Part shown: positions 6,907 through 13,492 of the stretch, piece after piece | How positions within the stretch are numbered: position 1 is the first letter of the stretch | Layout: each line of letters opens with the position of its first letter | NCBI GenBank assembly: GCA_003447595.1 | Contig: DLYT01000133.1 | Coordinates: 1,855-16,125, forward strand | Length of the DNA: 14,271 nucleotides | Direction of reading: 5' to 3' | Origin: Porphyromonadaceae bacterium | GTDB taxonomy: Bacteria; Bacteroidota; Bacteroidia; Bacteroidales; CAMTPD01 | Translations under genes and position numbers: made by a program | The notes under the pieces: generated by a model | The model's input: the letters and a program-made list of their open reading frames with translations, nothing else | Databases searched by the model: none | What the model was told of the DNA's origin: nothing

Positions 6907-9114
6907 TTACTTTCTTTTGAAGTTATCTCTAGGAGCTCTGTTTTCACGAGGCTCTCTATTTTCACGAGGTTCTCTTGGAGCTGCATTCTCGTCACGAGGA
7001 GGACGAGGAAGCAATACTTTACGAGAAAGCTTGAATTTACCAGTCTTTTGATCAATGTCAACAAGCTTAACTTCGATTTCGTCACCTTCTTTGATGCCTG
7101 CGTCTTCTACTTTTTCAAGTCTTGACCAGTCGATCTCAGAGATGTGAAGAAGACCATCTTTACCAGGCATGAATTCTACAAACGCACCGTAAGGCATGAT
7201 TGAAGATACTTTACCTTTGTAAACTTCACCTACTTCAGGGATTGCAACAATTCCTCTGATCTTATTCATTGCTTTGTCGATCGCTTCTTTGTTGTTTGCT
7301 GCAATTTCTACGCGGCCTGCACCATCAACTTCTTCAATTGTGATTGTAGCGCCTGTTTCTTCTTGCATTCCTTGAATAATCTTACCACCAGGGCCGATAA
7401 CTGCACCGATGAATTCTTTAGGGATGATGATAACTTCGATACGTGGAGCATTTGCTTTGAAGTCGTCTCTTGGTTCTGCAAGAGTCTCAGTAATTTTACC
7501 AAGAATGTGCATTCTACCTTGACGTGCTTGCTCAAGTGCTTTTTCTAGGATTTCGAAAGAAAGACCGTCTACTTTAATGTCCATCTGAGTAGCAGTGATA
7601 CCGTCTTTAGTACCTGTTACTTTGAAGTCCATATCTCCTAAGTGGTCTTCGTCTCCTAAGATATCTGAAAGAACTGCGAAGTTCTGTCCTTTGTTTTCTG
7701 AGATAAGTCCCATTGCGATACCTGAAACCGGTTTCTTGATCTTCACACCAGCATCCATTAGCGCAAGTGTACCCGCACATACAGTAGCCATTGAAGAAGA
7801 ACCATTTGATTCAAGGATATCAGAAATTACGCGTACTACATAAGGGTAGTTGTCTGGCAACATGCGTTTCAAAGCGCGGTGTGCAAGATTACCGTGACCT
7901 ACTTCGCGACGACCTACACCACGAGATGCTTTCGCTTCTCCTGTTGAGAATGGAGGGAAGTTGTAGTGAAGCATGAATCTTTCTTTGTCGCGAGTAAGAA
8001 CGTCGTCGATAAGTTTTTCATCAAGTTTAGTACCTAATGTAACTGTTGTCAACGATTGCGTTTCACCACGTGTAAAGATTGCAGAACCGTGAGGTGAAGG
8101 CAAACAGCTTACTTCACTCCAGATTGGTCTGATTTCTGTAGTAGCACGACCGTCAAGACGTTTTCCTTCGTCAAGAATGCAACGACGCATTGCTTCTTTT
8201 TCTACATCGTGGTAGTAACGAGCAATAAGACCTGCTTTCTCTTCTGCAACTTCTGGTTCAAGAGCAGCTTTGTACTCTTCTTCGATTGCTGCAAAAGCAT
8301 CCATACGAGCATGTTTGTTTGTGTTGCCTGATGCTGCAATAGCATAAGCTTTATCAAAACATTTAGCCCAGATGTCTTTGCGAAGATCTTCGTCATTTAC
8401 TTCGTGACAATATTCGCGTTTTACAGTTTTACCTACCGCTTCGGTAAGTTCAATCTGTGCTTGACATTGTACTTTGATAGCTTCGTGAGCGATACGAATC
8501 GCTTCAAGCATTTCTGCTTCTGAAACTTCAGACATTTCGCCTTCAACCATCATGATGTTGTCCATTGTTGCACCTACCATGATGTCCATATCTGCAAGCT
8601 CTAGTTCTGCGAATGTTGGATTCACTTTGAACTCGCCGTTGATACGTCCTACACGTACTTCAGAGATAGGACCGTTGAAAGGAATATCAGAAACTGCAAG
8701 AGCAGCAGAAGCTGCAAGTCCTGCAAGTGCATCCGGCATATCTTGGCCATCAGCAGAATATAGGGTGATGTTTACGTAAACTTCAGCGTGATAATCATCT
8801 GGGAAAAGCGGACGCAAAGCACGGTCTACTAATCTTGATGTTAATATTTCGTAGTCAGAAGCTCTACCTTCTCTTTTTGTAAATCCACCAGGGAAACGTC
8901 CGATAGCAGAATATTTTTCTTTGTATTCTACTTGAAGAGGCATAAAGTCGATGCCTTCTTTTGCGTCTTTCGCTGCCACTACGGTTGCAAGCAATACAGT
9001 GTTACCCATTGTAACCACTACTGCACCGTCAGCTTGTTTTGCCAACTTGCCTGTCTCTATGGTAATGTTTCGTCCATCACCAAGATCGATTGTTTTGATT
9101 ATTGGATTAATCAT
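6907..9114 (-). CDS. pnp: Polyribonucleotide nucleotidyltransferase (PNPase)
   Basis: Phosphorolytic 3'-5' exoribonuclease, normally a trimer and part of RNA degradation complexes. 735 residues (E. coli 711). Order: first RNase PH domain (with FPGGFTKREGR near 90), helical linker, second RNase PH domain holding GDEDHLGDMDFKV with D490, D496 and K498 at the places of E. coli D486, D492 and K494, a KH domain with loop GPGG near 571, an S1 domain (about 628-701) and a charged Pro/Arg/Glu/Asn tail. The ATG at 9114 starts MINPIIKTIDLGDGR, the expected family start. An earlier TTG at 9159 lies inside the promoter -7 box and is rejected. Monocistronic, with its own promoter and terminator; divergent from the lipoprotein gene. 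The repetitive tail may bind RNA or a partner. Confidence 0.97.
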   Translation of the reverse strand: MINPIIKTIDLGDGRNITIETGKLAKQADGAVVVTMGNTVLLATVVAAKDAKEGIDFMPLQVEYKEKYSAIGRFPGGFTKREGRASDYEILTSRLVDRALRPLFPDDYHAEVYVNITLYSADGQDMPDALAGLAASAALAVSDIPFNGPISEVRVGRINGEFKVNPTFAELELADMDIMVGATMDNIMMVEGEMSEVSEAEMLEAIRIAHEAIKVQCQAQIELTEAVGKTVKREYCHEVNDEDLRKDIWAKCFDKAYAIAASGNTNKHARMDAFAAIEEEYKAALEPEVAEEKAGLIARYYHDVEKEAMRRCILDEGKRLDGRATTEIRPIWSEVSCLPSPHGSAIFTRGETQSLTTVTLGTKLDEKLIDDVLTRDKERFMLHYNFPPFSTGEAKASRGVGRREVGHGNLAHRALKRMLPDNYPYVVRVISDILESNGSSSMATVCAGTLALMDAGVKIKKPVSGIAMGLISENKGQNFAVLSDILGDEDHLGDMDFKVTGTKDGITATQMDIKVDGLSFEILEKALEQARQGRMHILGKITETLAEPRDDFKANAPRIEVIIIPKEFIGAVIGPGGKIIQGMQEETGATITIEEVDGAGRVEIAANNKEAIDKAMNKIRGIVAIPEVGEVYKGKVSSIMPYGAFVEFMPGKDGLLHISEIDWSRLEKVEDAGIKEGDEIEVKLVDIDQKTGKFKLSRKVLLPRPPRDENAAPREPRENREPRENRAPRDNFKRK
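6941..6976 (-). repeat. Tandem 18-bp repeat in the pnp tail
   Basis: Two adjacent 18-base units (6941-6958 and 6959-6976) differ at two positions. They encode the repeated six-residue unit EPRENR in the C-terminal tail. Repeat number could vary between strains by slippage without breaking the frame. Confidence 0.8.
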
Positions 9115-9156
9115 AATCTTGTTGTGTAATATTTTCTCTAAACTCTTTTTATCGCA

Positions 9157-9164
9157 CAAATGTA
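9157..9164 (-). promoter_or_regulatory. -7 promoter box of pnp
   Basis: TACATTTG on the minus strand matches TAnnTTTG exactly and predicts an RNA start near 9152, a leader of about 38 bases. No convincing -33 element was found 19-21 bases upstream. Confidence 0.6.
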
Positions 9165-9257
9165 ATCAAAGTTTGTCTGTAAACATGTGAAAATGAAAAT
9201 AAAATGAGCTCTTTAGGTTTTCGTTGAAAAAAAAATAATAAGTTTTGATCTATAAGA

Positions 9258-9287
9258 CTTGTCTAAATGTAAAATAATGTATATTTG
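9258..9287 (+). promoter_or_regulatory. Bacteroidota-type promoter of the lipoprotein gene
   Basis: -33 element CTTG (9258-9261), an 18-base spacer, then -7 box TATATTTG (9280-9287), an exact TAnnTTTG match. An A9 run at 9227-9235 lies upstream and could act like an UP element. The predicted leader is about 20 bases. Confidence 0.65.
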
Positions 9288-9313
9288 CAAATGAATCATA
9301 TCAAAATTTGGCA

Positions 9314-10471
9314 ATGAAAGTATTTTATAATCTGTTTTGTGCGTTGCTTATTGTAAGTTTATTAGGAATAGTATCCTGTAAAAAAGAAGATAAGTTTACG
9401 ATTAAAGGAAAAGTTGCCGGTGCAGAAGGAAAAGTTCTTTACTTTGAACACAATGGAGTAAACGGTATCGAGTTTATTGATTCAGTTGTGTTGAATAACA
9501 AAGGAAGCTTTGAGTTTCAAGGTCAACGTCCTGATGCTCCCGATTTTTATCGTTTGAGATACAAAGATCAGCTAATCAATTTGGCTGTAGACTCTATTGA
9601 GACGATTGAAGTAACCGCAGACGCCGGAGCATTCCCTACATTATATGACGTTAAAGGTTCGGATGATAGCAAAAAAATGCGCGAATTAGCATTAGCGCAG
9701 CTTGATGCCAATCAATTGATTAATCGTTTAATTAATGAATATGAGCATAAGCTTATTTCCGATTCTGCATACCTTGAAGGGGTTGATAAAGCTGTAGCTG
9801 ATTATAAAGCTGTAGCAAGTAAATACATCTATTCAAATCCACGATCAGCAGCTGCTTACTTCGCGCTCTTTCAACAAGTAAACAATTTGCTACTTCTCGA
9901 TCCGTATGATAAAACAGACTCGAAGGCTTATGGCGCCGTAGCTACAAGTTGGAATACATTTTATCCAAACTCATCTAGAACCAAACAGCTTGTTGATTTG
10001 GCAATGAGTTCGATCAAAACACTTCGAGCACAGCGTAACACGGCAAAGCAGGAGATGGCTGCGGAAGAAGTTTCGTACTTTGATATTGAACTTCCAAACA
10101 ACAAAGGTGAGATCGTGCAGCTTACCGATATCGCAAAAGGAAAGACCGTGTTGGTCAACTTTACGGCATATCAGGCAGAATGGTCACCGGCTCAGAACAT
10201 GATGCTTGCAGACCTTTACAAGAAGTATAAAGACAAAGGCTTCGAGATCTATCAGGTTTCTCTTGATTCGGATGCTCACTTCTGGAAAAATGTTTCCGCA
10301 AATTTACCTTGGATTACCGTTATTGATCCTCGTTCTGTTTATTCGCAAACAGCAGCATTATATAATGTACGACAGCTTCCCGCAATGTTTATTATCGACA
10401 AGAAGGGAAATCTAGTTAAGCGTGTTGAAAACTTTAATAAGCTTGAAGATGATATAAAGTCGTATATTTGA
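9314..10471 (+). CDS. DUF4369-type lipoprotein with a thioredoxin-like fold lacking the CxxC active site
   Basis: 385 residues. Residues 1-22 are a lipoprotein signal with lipobox IVSC (C22 lipidated), so it is anchored in a membrane facing the periplasm or outside. Residues about 27-115 look like the DUF4369 beta domain common in Bacteroidota. 120-250 is mainly helical. 255-385 is a TlpA/thioredoxin-like fold: TVLVNFTAYQAEW, a long helix, GFEIYQVSLD, and the cis-Pro region VRQLPAMFIID. Where redox members have WCxxC, this protein reads WSPAQ, with no cysteine, so it should not exchange disulfides; its only Cys after the signal is C22 itself. A binding or structural role is inferred. A TTG six bases upstream is possible, but ATG 9314 gives the standard signal. 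I recall similar cysteine-free versions in other Bacteroidales, unverified. Monocistronic; the next hairpin is at 10554. Confidence 0.9.
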   Translation: MKVFYNLFCALLIVSLLGIVSCKKEDKFTIKGKVAGAEGKVLYFEHNGVNGIEFIDSVVLNNKGSFEFQGQRPDAPDFYRLRYKDQLINLAVDSIETIEVTADAGAFPTLYDVKGSDDSKKMRELALAQLDANQLINRLINEYEHKLISDSAYLEGVDKAVADYKAVASKYIYSNPRSAAAYFALFQQVNNLLLLDPYDKTDSKAYGAVATSWNTFYPNSSRTKQLVDLAMSSIKTLRAQRNTAKQEMAAEEVSYFDIELPNNKGEIVQLTDIAKGKTVLVNFTAYQAEWSPAQNMMLADLYKKYKDKGFEIYQVSLDSDAHFWKNVSANLPWITVIDPRSVYSQTAALYNVRQLPAMFIIDKKGNLVKRVENFNKLEDDIKSYI

Positions 10472-10498
10472 AATAGAAACAACGGCAAAGGTTTTTAA

Positions 10499-10530
10499 TT
10501 TGTCTTTGATAAAAAGAAAAATTATCTTTG
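10499..10530 (+). promoter_or_regulatory. greA promoter
   Basis: TTTG (10499-10502), a 20-base spacer and TATCTTTG (10523-10530): both elements match the Bacteroidota consensus exactly, one of the two best promoters in the window. The predicted start is near 10535, so the greA leader is about 109 bases and contains a large hairpin. Confidence 0.75.
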
Positions 10531-10553
10531 CAATAGACGATATAATGAATGAG

Positions 10554-10590
10554 GAGAGTTCCGGCCTGCATTGGGCCGGAATTCTCTTTT
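10554..10590 (+). terminator. Terminator-like hairpin inside the greA leader (possible attenuator)
   Basis: A 13-bp stem with one G-T wobble (10554-10566 with 10574-10586), GC-rich core CCGGCC/GGCCGG, seven-base loop and TTTTCTATT tail. It is a good intrinsic terminator. It starts about 20 bases after the predicted greA transcription start, so most greA transcripts could end as RNAs of about 55 bases unless the polymerase reads through. It can also end transcripts of the lipoprotein gene, whose stop is 82 bases upstream and which has no other terminator. Confidence 0.75.
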
Positions 10591-10627
10591 CTATTACTAT
10601 AAACTTTGAATTTGTTTTATTAAAGAT

Positions 10628-10634
10628 AAGGAGG
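10628..10634 (+). promoter_or_regulatory. Strong Shine-Dalgarno of greA
   Basis: AAGGAGG sits nine bases before the ATG at 10644. It is the only extended anti-16S match seen before a start codon in this window; the other genes have at most GGA. It fixes the greA start against an in-frame upstream ATG at 10545. Confidence 0.75.
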
Positions 10635-10643
10635 AAATTATTC

Positions 10644-11114
10644 ATGGCAGTTACTTACATGACAGCAGATGGATACAAGAAATTGATGGATGAAATCAAT
10701 ATGCTTGAATCTGTAAAGCGTCCGGAGATTTCTCGTCAAATCGCCGAAGCTCGCGATAAAGGAGATTTATCGGAGAATGCAGAATACGATGCTGCGAAAG
10801 AAGCACAAGGCTTGTTGGAAGCTCGTATCGCAAATCTAAAAGGAACATTGGCAAACGCTCGTTTGATCGACGAAAGCCAAGTTGGAACAGACTTTGTTCA
10901 AATCTTGAATAAGGTAAAAATTCGCAACGTTAAGAACAACCAAGTAATGTCTTATACCTTGGTGTCTGAAACAGAAGCAAATCTAAAAGAAGGAAAGATC
11001 GCAGTAAACACTCCGATTGCTCAAGGACTAATGGGTAAAAAGGTTGGAGATGTTGTTGATATCAAAGTACCTTCAGGAATGATGAGCTTTGAGGTTGTTG
11101 ATATTTCAATCTAA
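10644..11114 (+). CDS. greA: Transcription elongation factor GreA
   Basis: Enters the RNA polymerase secondary channel and stimulates cleavage of backtracked RNA, rescuing stalled complexes. 156 residues, the usual length. The N-terminal coiled coil (about 1-75) carries the tip GDLSENAEYDAAKEAQ with the acidic residues D41 and E44 that work at the polymerase active site. The C-terminal FKBP-like domain (about 85-156) contains TPIAQGLMGKKVGDVVDI. ATG 10644 is chosen because of the Shine-Dalgarno and the family start (short lead, then YMTADGYKKLMDE). The frame is also open back to an ATG at 10545, which would add 33 unrelated residues through the leader hairpin. The HIT gene follows after 15 bases, so they form an operon. 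The leader hairpin suggests control by premature termination. Confidence 0.97.
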   Translation: MAVTYMTADGYKKLMDEINMLESVKRPEISRQIAEARDKGDLSENAEYDAAKEAQGLLEARIANLKGTLANARLIDESQVGTDFVQILNKVKIRNVKNNQVMSYTLVSETEANLKEGKIAVNTPIAQGLMGKKVGDVVDIKVPSGMMSFEVVDISI

Positions 11115-11129
11115 GAAAGGACTACTATT

Positions 11130-11522
11130 ATGGCGACCATTTTTAGCAGAATAGTGGCTGGTGAAATTCCTTGTCACAAGATTGCAGAGAGCGATAAGTT
11201 TTTCGCTTTCTTAGATATCAATCCACTCTCCAAAGGGCATACGCTTGTAATTCCAAAGGAAGAAGTTGATTATATCTTCGATCTTTCAGATGATACCTTA
11301 TCGGAGATGATTCTTTTTGCCAAACAGGTTGCAGCCGGGATTGAGAAGGCGATACCTTGTAAACGAATTGGTCTTACGGTGATTGGATTGGAAGTGCCGC
11401 ATGCACACATCCATTTGATTCCGATTAATACCGAATCGGATATGAATTTTAATCATAAAAAGTTGACGATGACTTCAGAAGAGCTAGCCGAAACAGCCGA
11501 GTCTATCCGTAAACAACTTTGA
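11130..11522 (+). CDS. HIT-family nucleotide hydrolase/transferase
   Basis: 130 residues, the full size of a Hint/HIT protein. The family motif is complete: PHAHIHLIPI with H91, H93 and H95, H93 being the expected nucleophile that forms a nucleotidyl intermediate. The N-terminal part has the usual FSRIVAGEIPCHKI and the FLDINPLSKGHTLVIPK segment. Members hydrolyse AMP-lysine-type phosphoramidates or dinucleoside polyphosphates; the substrate cannot be told here. No CxxC zinc motif is present. It is the second gene of the greA operon and is followed directly by a strong terminator. Upstream GGA is only a weak ribosome site. Confidence 0.94.
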   Translation: MATIFSRIVAGEIPCHKIAESDKFFAFLDINPLSKGHTLVIPKEEVDYIFDLSDDTLSEMILFAKQVAAGIEKAIPCKRIGLTVIGLEVPHAHIHLIPINTESDMNFNHKKLTMTSEELAETAESIRKQL

Positions 11523-11542
11523 TTGTACTGTATAAGATATAC

Positions 11543-11580
11543 AAAAGACGCTTCAATACATTGGAGCGTCTTTTTTTTTT
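11543..11580 (+). terminator. Terminator of the greA-HIT operon
   Basis: 12-bp stem AAAAGACGCTTC (11543-11554) with GGAGCGTCTTTT (11563-11574), one G-T wobble, eight-base loop, then T10 (11571-11580). It begins 20 bases after the HIT stop. Confidence 0.92.
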
Positions 11581-11601
11581 GACAATGATAATTAATAAAA
11601 A

Positions 11602-11633
11602 TTTCTATATTTCGAAATAGGTTGCTATATTTG
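11602..11633 (+). promoter_or_regulatory. Orphan promoter in the greA-pspC intergenic region
   Basis: TTTC (11602-11605; consensus TTTG), a 20-base spacer and TATATTTG (11626-11633), an exact -7 match. No protein gene lies downstream on this strand before 13613, so it should drive a non-coding RNA starting near 11638. Confidence 0.6.
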
Positions 11634-11637
11634 CAAA

Positions 11638-11790
11638 GTTATCCTATATAATAGGAATAACTCAAACTCTCACTTTTGGGTCGAGAGTTTGATTATTGTG
11701 TAATTCATTAGTGGTTTTTACTCATAAATTTGTTAACCAACAAATTAAAAAAGGTCCCTCCGTGATGGAGCGACCTTTTATTGTTTTATA
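11638..11790 (+). ncRNA. Candidate small non-coding RNA of about 150 nt
   Basis: Bounded by a consensus promoter and an intrinsic terminator with no open frame of note. Three hairpins precede the terminator: TCCTAT/ATAGGA (11642-11656), a 10-bp perfect stem (11662-11671 with 11683-11692, loop of 11) and AATTTGTT/AACAAATT (11727-11746, four-base loop). Ends do not pair with each other, so it does not look like 6S RNA, and I see no tmRNA, RNase P or SRP RNA core. Family and target unknown. Confidence 0.5.
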
Positions 11791-11834
11791 CACATTCGTT
11801 AAATTATATTCTGTAATTATTGTGTTAATTCATT
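11692..11834. repeat. Imperfect direct repeat flanking the small-RNA terminator
   Basis: ATTATTGTGTAATTCATT at 11692-11709 recurs at 11816-11834 with one extra T (ATTATTGTGTTAATTCATT). The copies are about 124 bases apart. AT-rich, so chance is possible, but 18 matching bases in one gene-free stretch is notable. Confidence 0.55.
11748..11788 (+). terminator. Terminator of the candidate small RNA
   Basis: AAAAGGTCCCTCC (11749-11761) pairs with GGAGCGACCTTTT (11767-11779) over 13 positions with one C-C mismatch, with a five-base loop, followed by ATTGTTTTA. Confidence 0.75.
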
Positions 11835-11903
11835 GAATTTGCTTCAGGGGCGAGTTTGGTGATGTATCGTCGAACTTGCAAGAAAAAGGAAACGTTATCA
11901 TGC

Positions 11904-11936
11904 AAAATTGCCCCGAATACACTTCGAGGCAATTTT
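11904..11936 (-). terminator. Likely terminator of the padR-pspC operon
   Basis: 14-position stem (11904-11917 with 11923-11936), one mismatch, five-base loop. Read from the minus strand the stem ends in TTTT and then GC, so the T tract is short. It lies 72 bases past the pspC stop. The same hairpin could act on the plus strand. Confidence 0.55.
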
Positions 11937-12008
11937 AAGTAAGCAATAATCTTTCTAACCCTAGAAAATCTATTAATCTTTATGTTGAGTGTTTTAAGGA
12001 TAACCTTT

Positions 12009-13079
12009 TCAGAACATCAATACATCATATAATGTAGATTGAAAAGTATGGCTGCATAAAACCGTGATTGCGCCAATGATACTTGCAATCCATACGATGA
12101 TCAACGTCCAAGTTACAGCCTGATTCATCGGCGGCCATTTCATCTTATTCTTCAATGCCTGATAGATCAGCGTAGCCAATGGAATCCCCAAGGCAACGAT
12201 CATACTAATACTTCCGATAGATGCGTACATAGGAGACATATCCATGAATCCCGACGTGATCGAAGGAAACAGTTGGAAGGCAGAAGCAGAACCTCCGGCA
12301 AATAAAGCAATCATCACCACGATCAAGATCAGTATTCCGATGAGTGCAGCCGGAAGGAAGATGATTCCCAGGATGATCAAAAAGATCTTGGCAAGAATGC
12401 CTACGATATTGATAAATACTTCACCTGCTTTGCGAAGAAAGCTTTTCGGTTCGATACTTTTAGAGAAGGCATCTGTAGTTTGCTTCAGCTGTTCAAACTG
12501 CTGCGTAACGGTTTTGCCGATATTTTCGATCGTCACACTTTCACCACGCATTCTTAGTTTGTCGGTTGCCGTTTGAGCAATCGGAATAATAATCCACAGC
12601 GCCAAGTATAAAGGAATGGTGATACCCGATGAAAAGAAAGCCAACAAGATCGCTGCAATACGAAGCGGCACCACGTCTGCGCCATAATAGGCAGCTAGTC
12701 CGCTCAATACCCCACCAAGAATCTTGTCGTCGGGATCTCTGAACAACTTCTTGCCCAGTGTCGTATCAACGACTTCCTCTTTTACTTCATTGTACGGAGC
12801 ATGCATTTCGTCGTCCTCTCCGAATATCTCTTCCGGACTACCCATCTTTTTGATCACTTCCTCTACCATCTCAATGGTTATGATTTGATGGCCCAAACGG
12901 ATCTTCTCGCTGAATAGTTCGTTTATTCTCAATTCAAAATCGTGTAGCACTTCTTTCGATTCGGCTTCTTCCTTGAAGTGAAGTCGAAGATTACTCAAGT
13001 ACTGATCTAGCAATTGATAAGCATCCTCATCAATTGTAAATACGCTACCGCCTAGATTAATTGTAAGTGTCCTTTTCAT
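12009..13079 (-). CDS. PspC-domain membrane protein
   Basis: 356 residues. Residues 1-90 are a soluble domain (TLTINLGGSVFTIDEDAY, then an acidic helical part ending KKMGSPEEIFGE) that often precedes PspC in Bacteroidota. About 110-170 is the PspC domain (LFRDPDDKILGGVLSGLAAY, then two hydrophobic segments). About 222-262, 284-308 and 321-342 are further membrane spans, so roughly five or six in all. PspC in proteobacteria senses envelope stress through PspA/PspF; here no psp genes are near, so the role is inferred as an envelope-associated partner of PadR. The ATG follows the padR stop after 14 bases, so both are on one mRNA. No Shine-Dalgarno. Confidence 0.9.
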   Translation of the reverse strand: MKRTLTINLGGSVFTIDEDAYQLLDQYLSNLRLHFKEEAESKEVLHDFELRINELFSEKIRLGHQIITIEMVEEVIKKMGSPEEIFGEDDEMHAPYNEVKEEVVDTTLGKKLFRDPDDKILGGVLSGLAAYYGADVVPLRIAAILLAFFSSGITIPLYLALWIIIPIAQTATDKLRMRGESVTIENIGKTVTQQFEQLKQTTDAFSKSIEPKSFLRKAGEVFINIVGILAKIFLIILGIIFLPAALIGILILIVVMIALFAGGSASAFQLFPSITSGFMDMSPMYASIGSISMIVALGIPLATLIYQALKNKMKWPPMNQAVTWTLIIVWIASIIGAITVLCSHTFQSTLYDVLMF

Positions 13080-13093
13080 ATGATGGATAGCTT

Positions 13094-13423
13094 TTAATGA
13101 TTGTTTGTAATGTGTTTGATTGTTTCATTCAGCTGGTTCCAGGAATCAGCCAATTCCTTGAGAGCAATTTCCCCCTTTTCGGTCAGTTTGTAATACTTTC
13201 GAGGAGGTCCCTGCGTAGATTCAATCCATTCGTAGCTCAGCATCTCGCCATTCTTTAAGCGAGTAAGCAAAGGATAAAGAGTTCCTTCCACAACGATAAG
13301 CTTAGCCTCTTGAAGTTGCTTAATGATGTCTGAAGCATACGCCGGTTCTTTGCTGAGGATTGTAAGGATACAATACTCGAGAACCCCTTTCCGCATTTGG
13401 GACTTAACGTTTTCTGTATTCAT
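13094..13423 (-). CDS. PadR-family transcriptional regulator
   Basis: 109 residues. Winged helix-turn-helix at about 13-85: LEYCILTILSKEPAYASDII, the highly conserved EGTLYPLLTRL at 46-56 and the wing GPPRKYYKLTEKG at 72-84. A short C-terminal helix (about 86-108) should make the dimer. PadR proteins repress stress or transporter genes and often sit directly before a membrane protein they control. Here the partner is the PspC protein, 14 bases downstream. Its promoter overlaps inverted repeats, which suggests autoregulation. The ligand cannot be told from the sequence. ATG 13423 follows a TAnnTTTG box by 20 bases. Confidence 0.94.
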   Translation of the reverse strand: MNTENVKSQMRKGVLEYCILTILSKEPAYASDIIKQLQEAKLIVVEGTLYPLLTRLKNGEMLSYEWIESTQGPPRKYYKLTEKGEIALKELADSWNQLNETIKHITNNH

Positions 13424-13443
13424 AGTTCTCTTTGATTATGTTG

Positions 13444-13473
13444 CAAATGTATACATATAACAGTACTATGCAA
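13444..13473 (-). promoter_or_regulatory. Promoter of the padR-pspC operon
   Basis: On the minus strand TTG (13471-13473), a 19-base spacer and TACATTTG (13444-13451), an exact -7 match. Predicted leader about 16 bases. Confidence 0.7.
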
Positions 13474-13486
13474 TACAAACTACTGT
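13447..13486. promoter_or_regulatory. Candidate PadR operator
   Basis: ATGTATACAT (13447-13456) is a perfect 10-base palindrome overlapping the padR -7 box and fits the ATGT...ACAT half-site style known for PadR proteins. A second inverted repeat, ACAGTA (13460-13465) with TACTGT (13481-13486), spans the -33 element. A protein bound at either would block the promoter. Confidence 0.45.
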
Positions 13487-13492
13487 ATATTT

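Larger units (their letters stand above)
11523..12008. other. Gene-free stretch with terminator, orphan promoter, RNA hairpins and direct repeat
   Basis: 486 bases with no credible protein gene. In order it holds the greA-HIT terminator (11543-11580), a promoter (11602-11633), four local hairpins ending in a terminator (11642-11779), an 18-19 base direct repeat (11692-11709 and 11816-11834), a 9-bp wobble-containing hairpin (11850-11858 with 11871-11879) and a strong hairpin (11904-11936) at the end of the padR-pspC transcript. It is AT-rich except in the stems. Confidence 0.8.

Noticed and set aside
9115..9159. TTG start of pnp with 15 more residues
   Set aside because: The TTG is part of the TACATTTG promoter box, and MINPIIKTIDLGDGR is the normal start.
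10545..10643. In-frame N-terminal extension of GreA by 33 residues from ATG 10545
   Set aside because: The frame runs through the terminator hairpin, the added residues do not resemble GreA, and a strong Shine-Dalgarno marks ATG 10644.
11638..11790. Candidate RNA as 6S RNA
   Set aside because: The two ends do not form a closing stem and there is no long interrupted hairpin; separate local hairpins were seen instead.
11765..11836. Small open frame of 23 codons (MERPFIVLYTF...) near the small-RNA terminator
   Set aside because: It begins within the terminator hairpin, has no ribosome site, and would be cut off by termination; likely chance.
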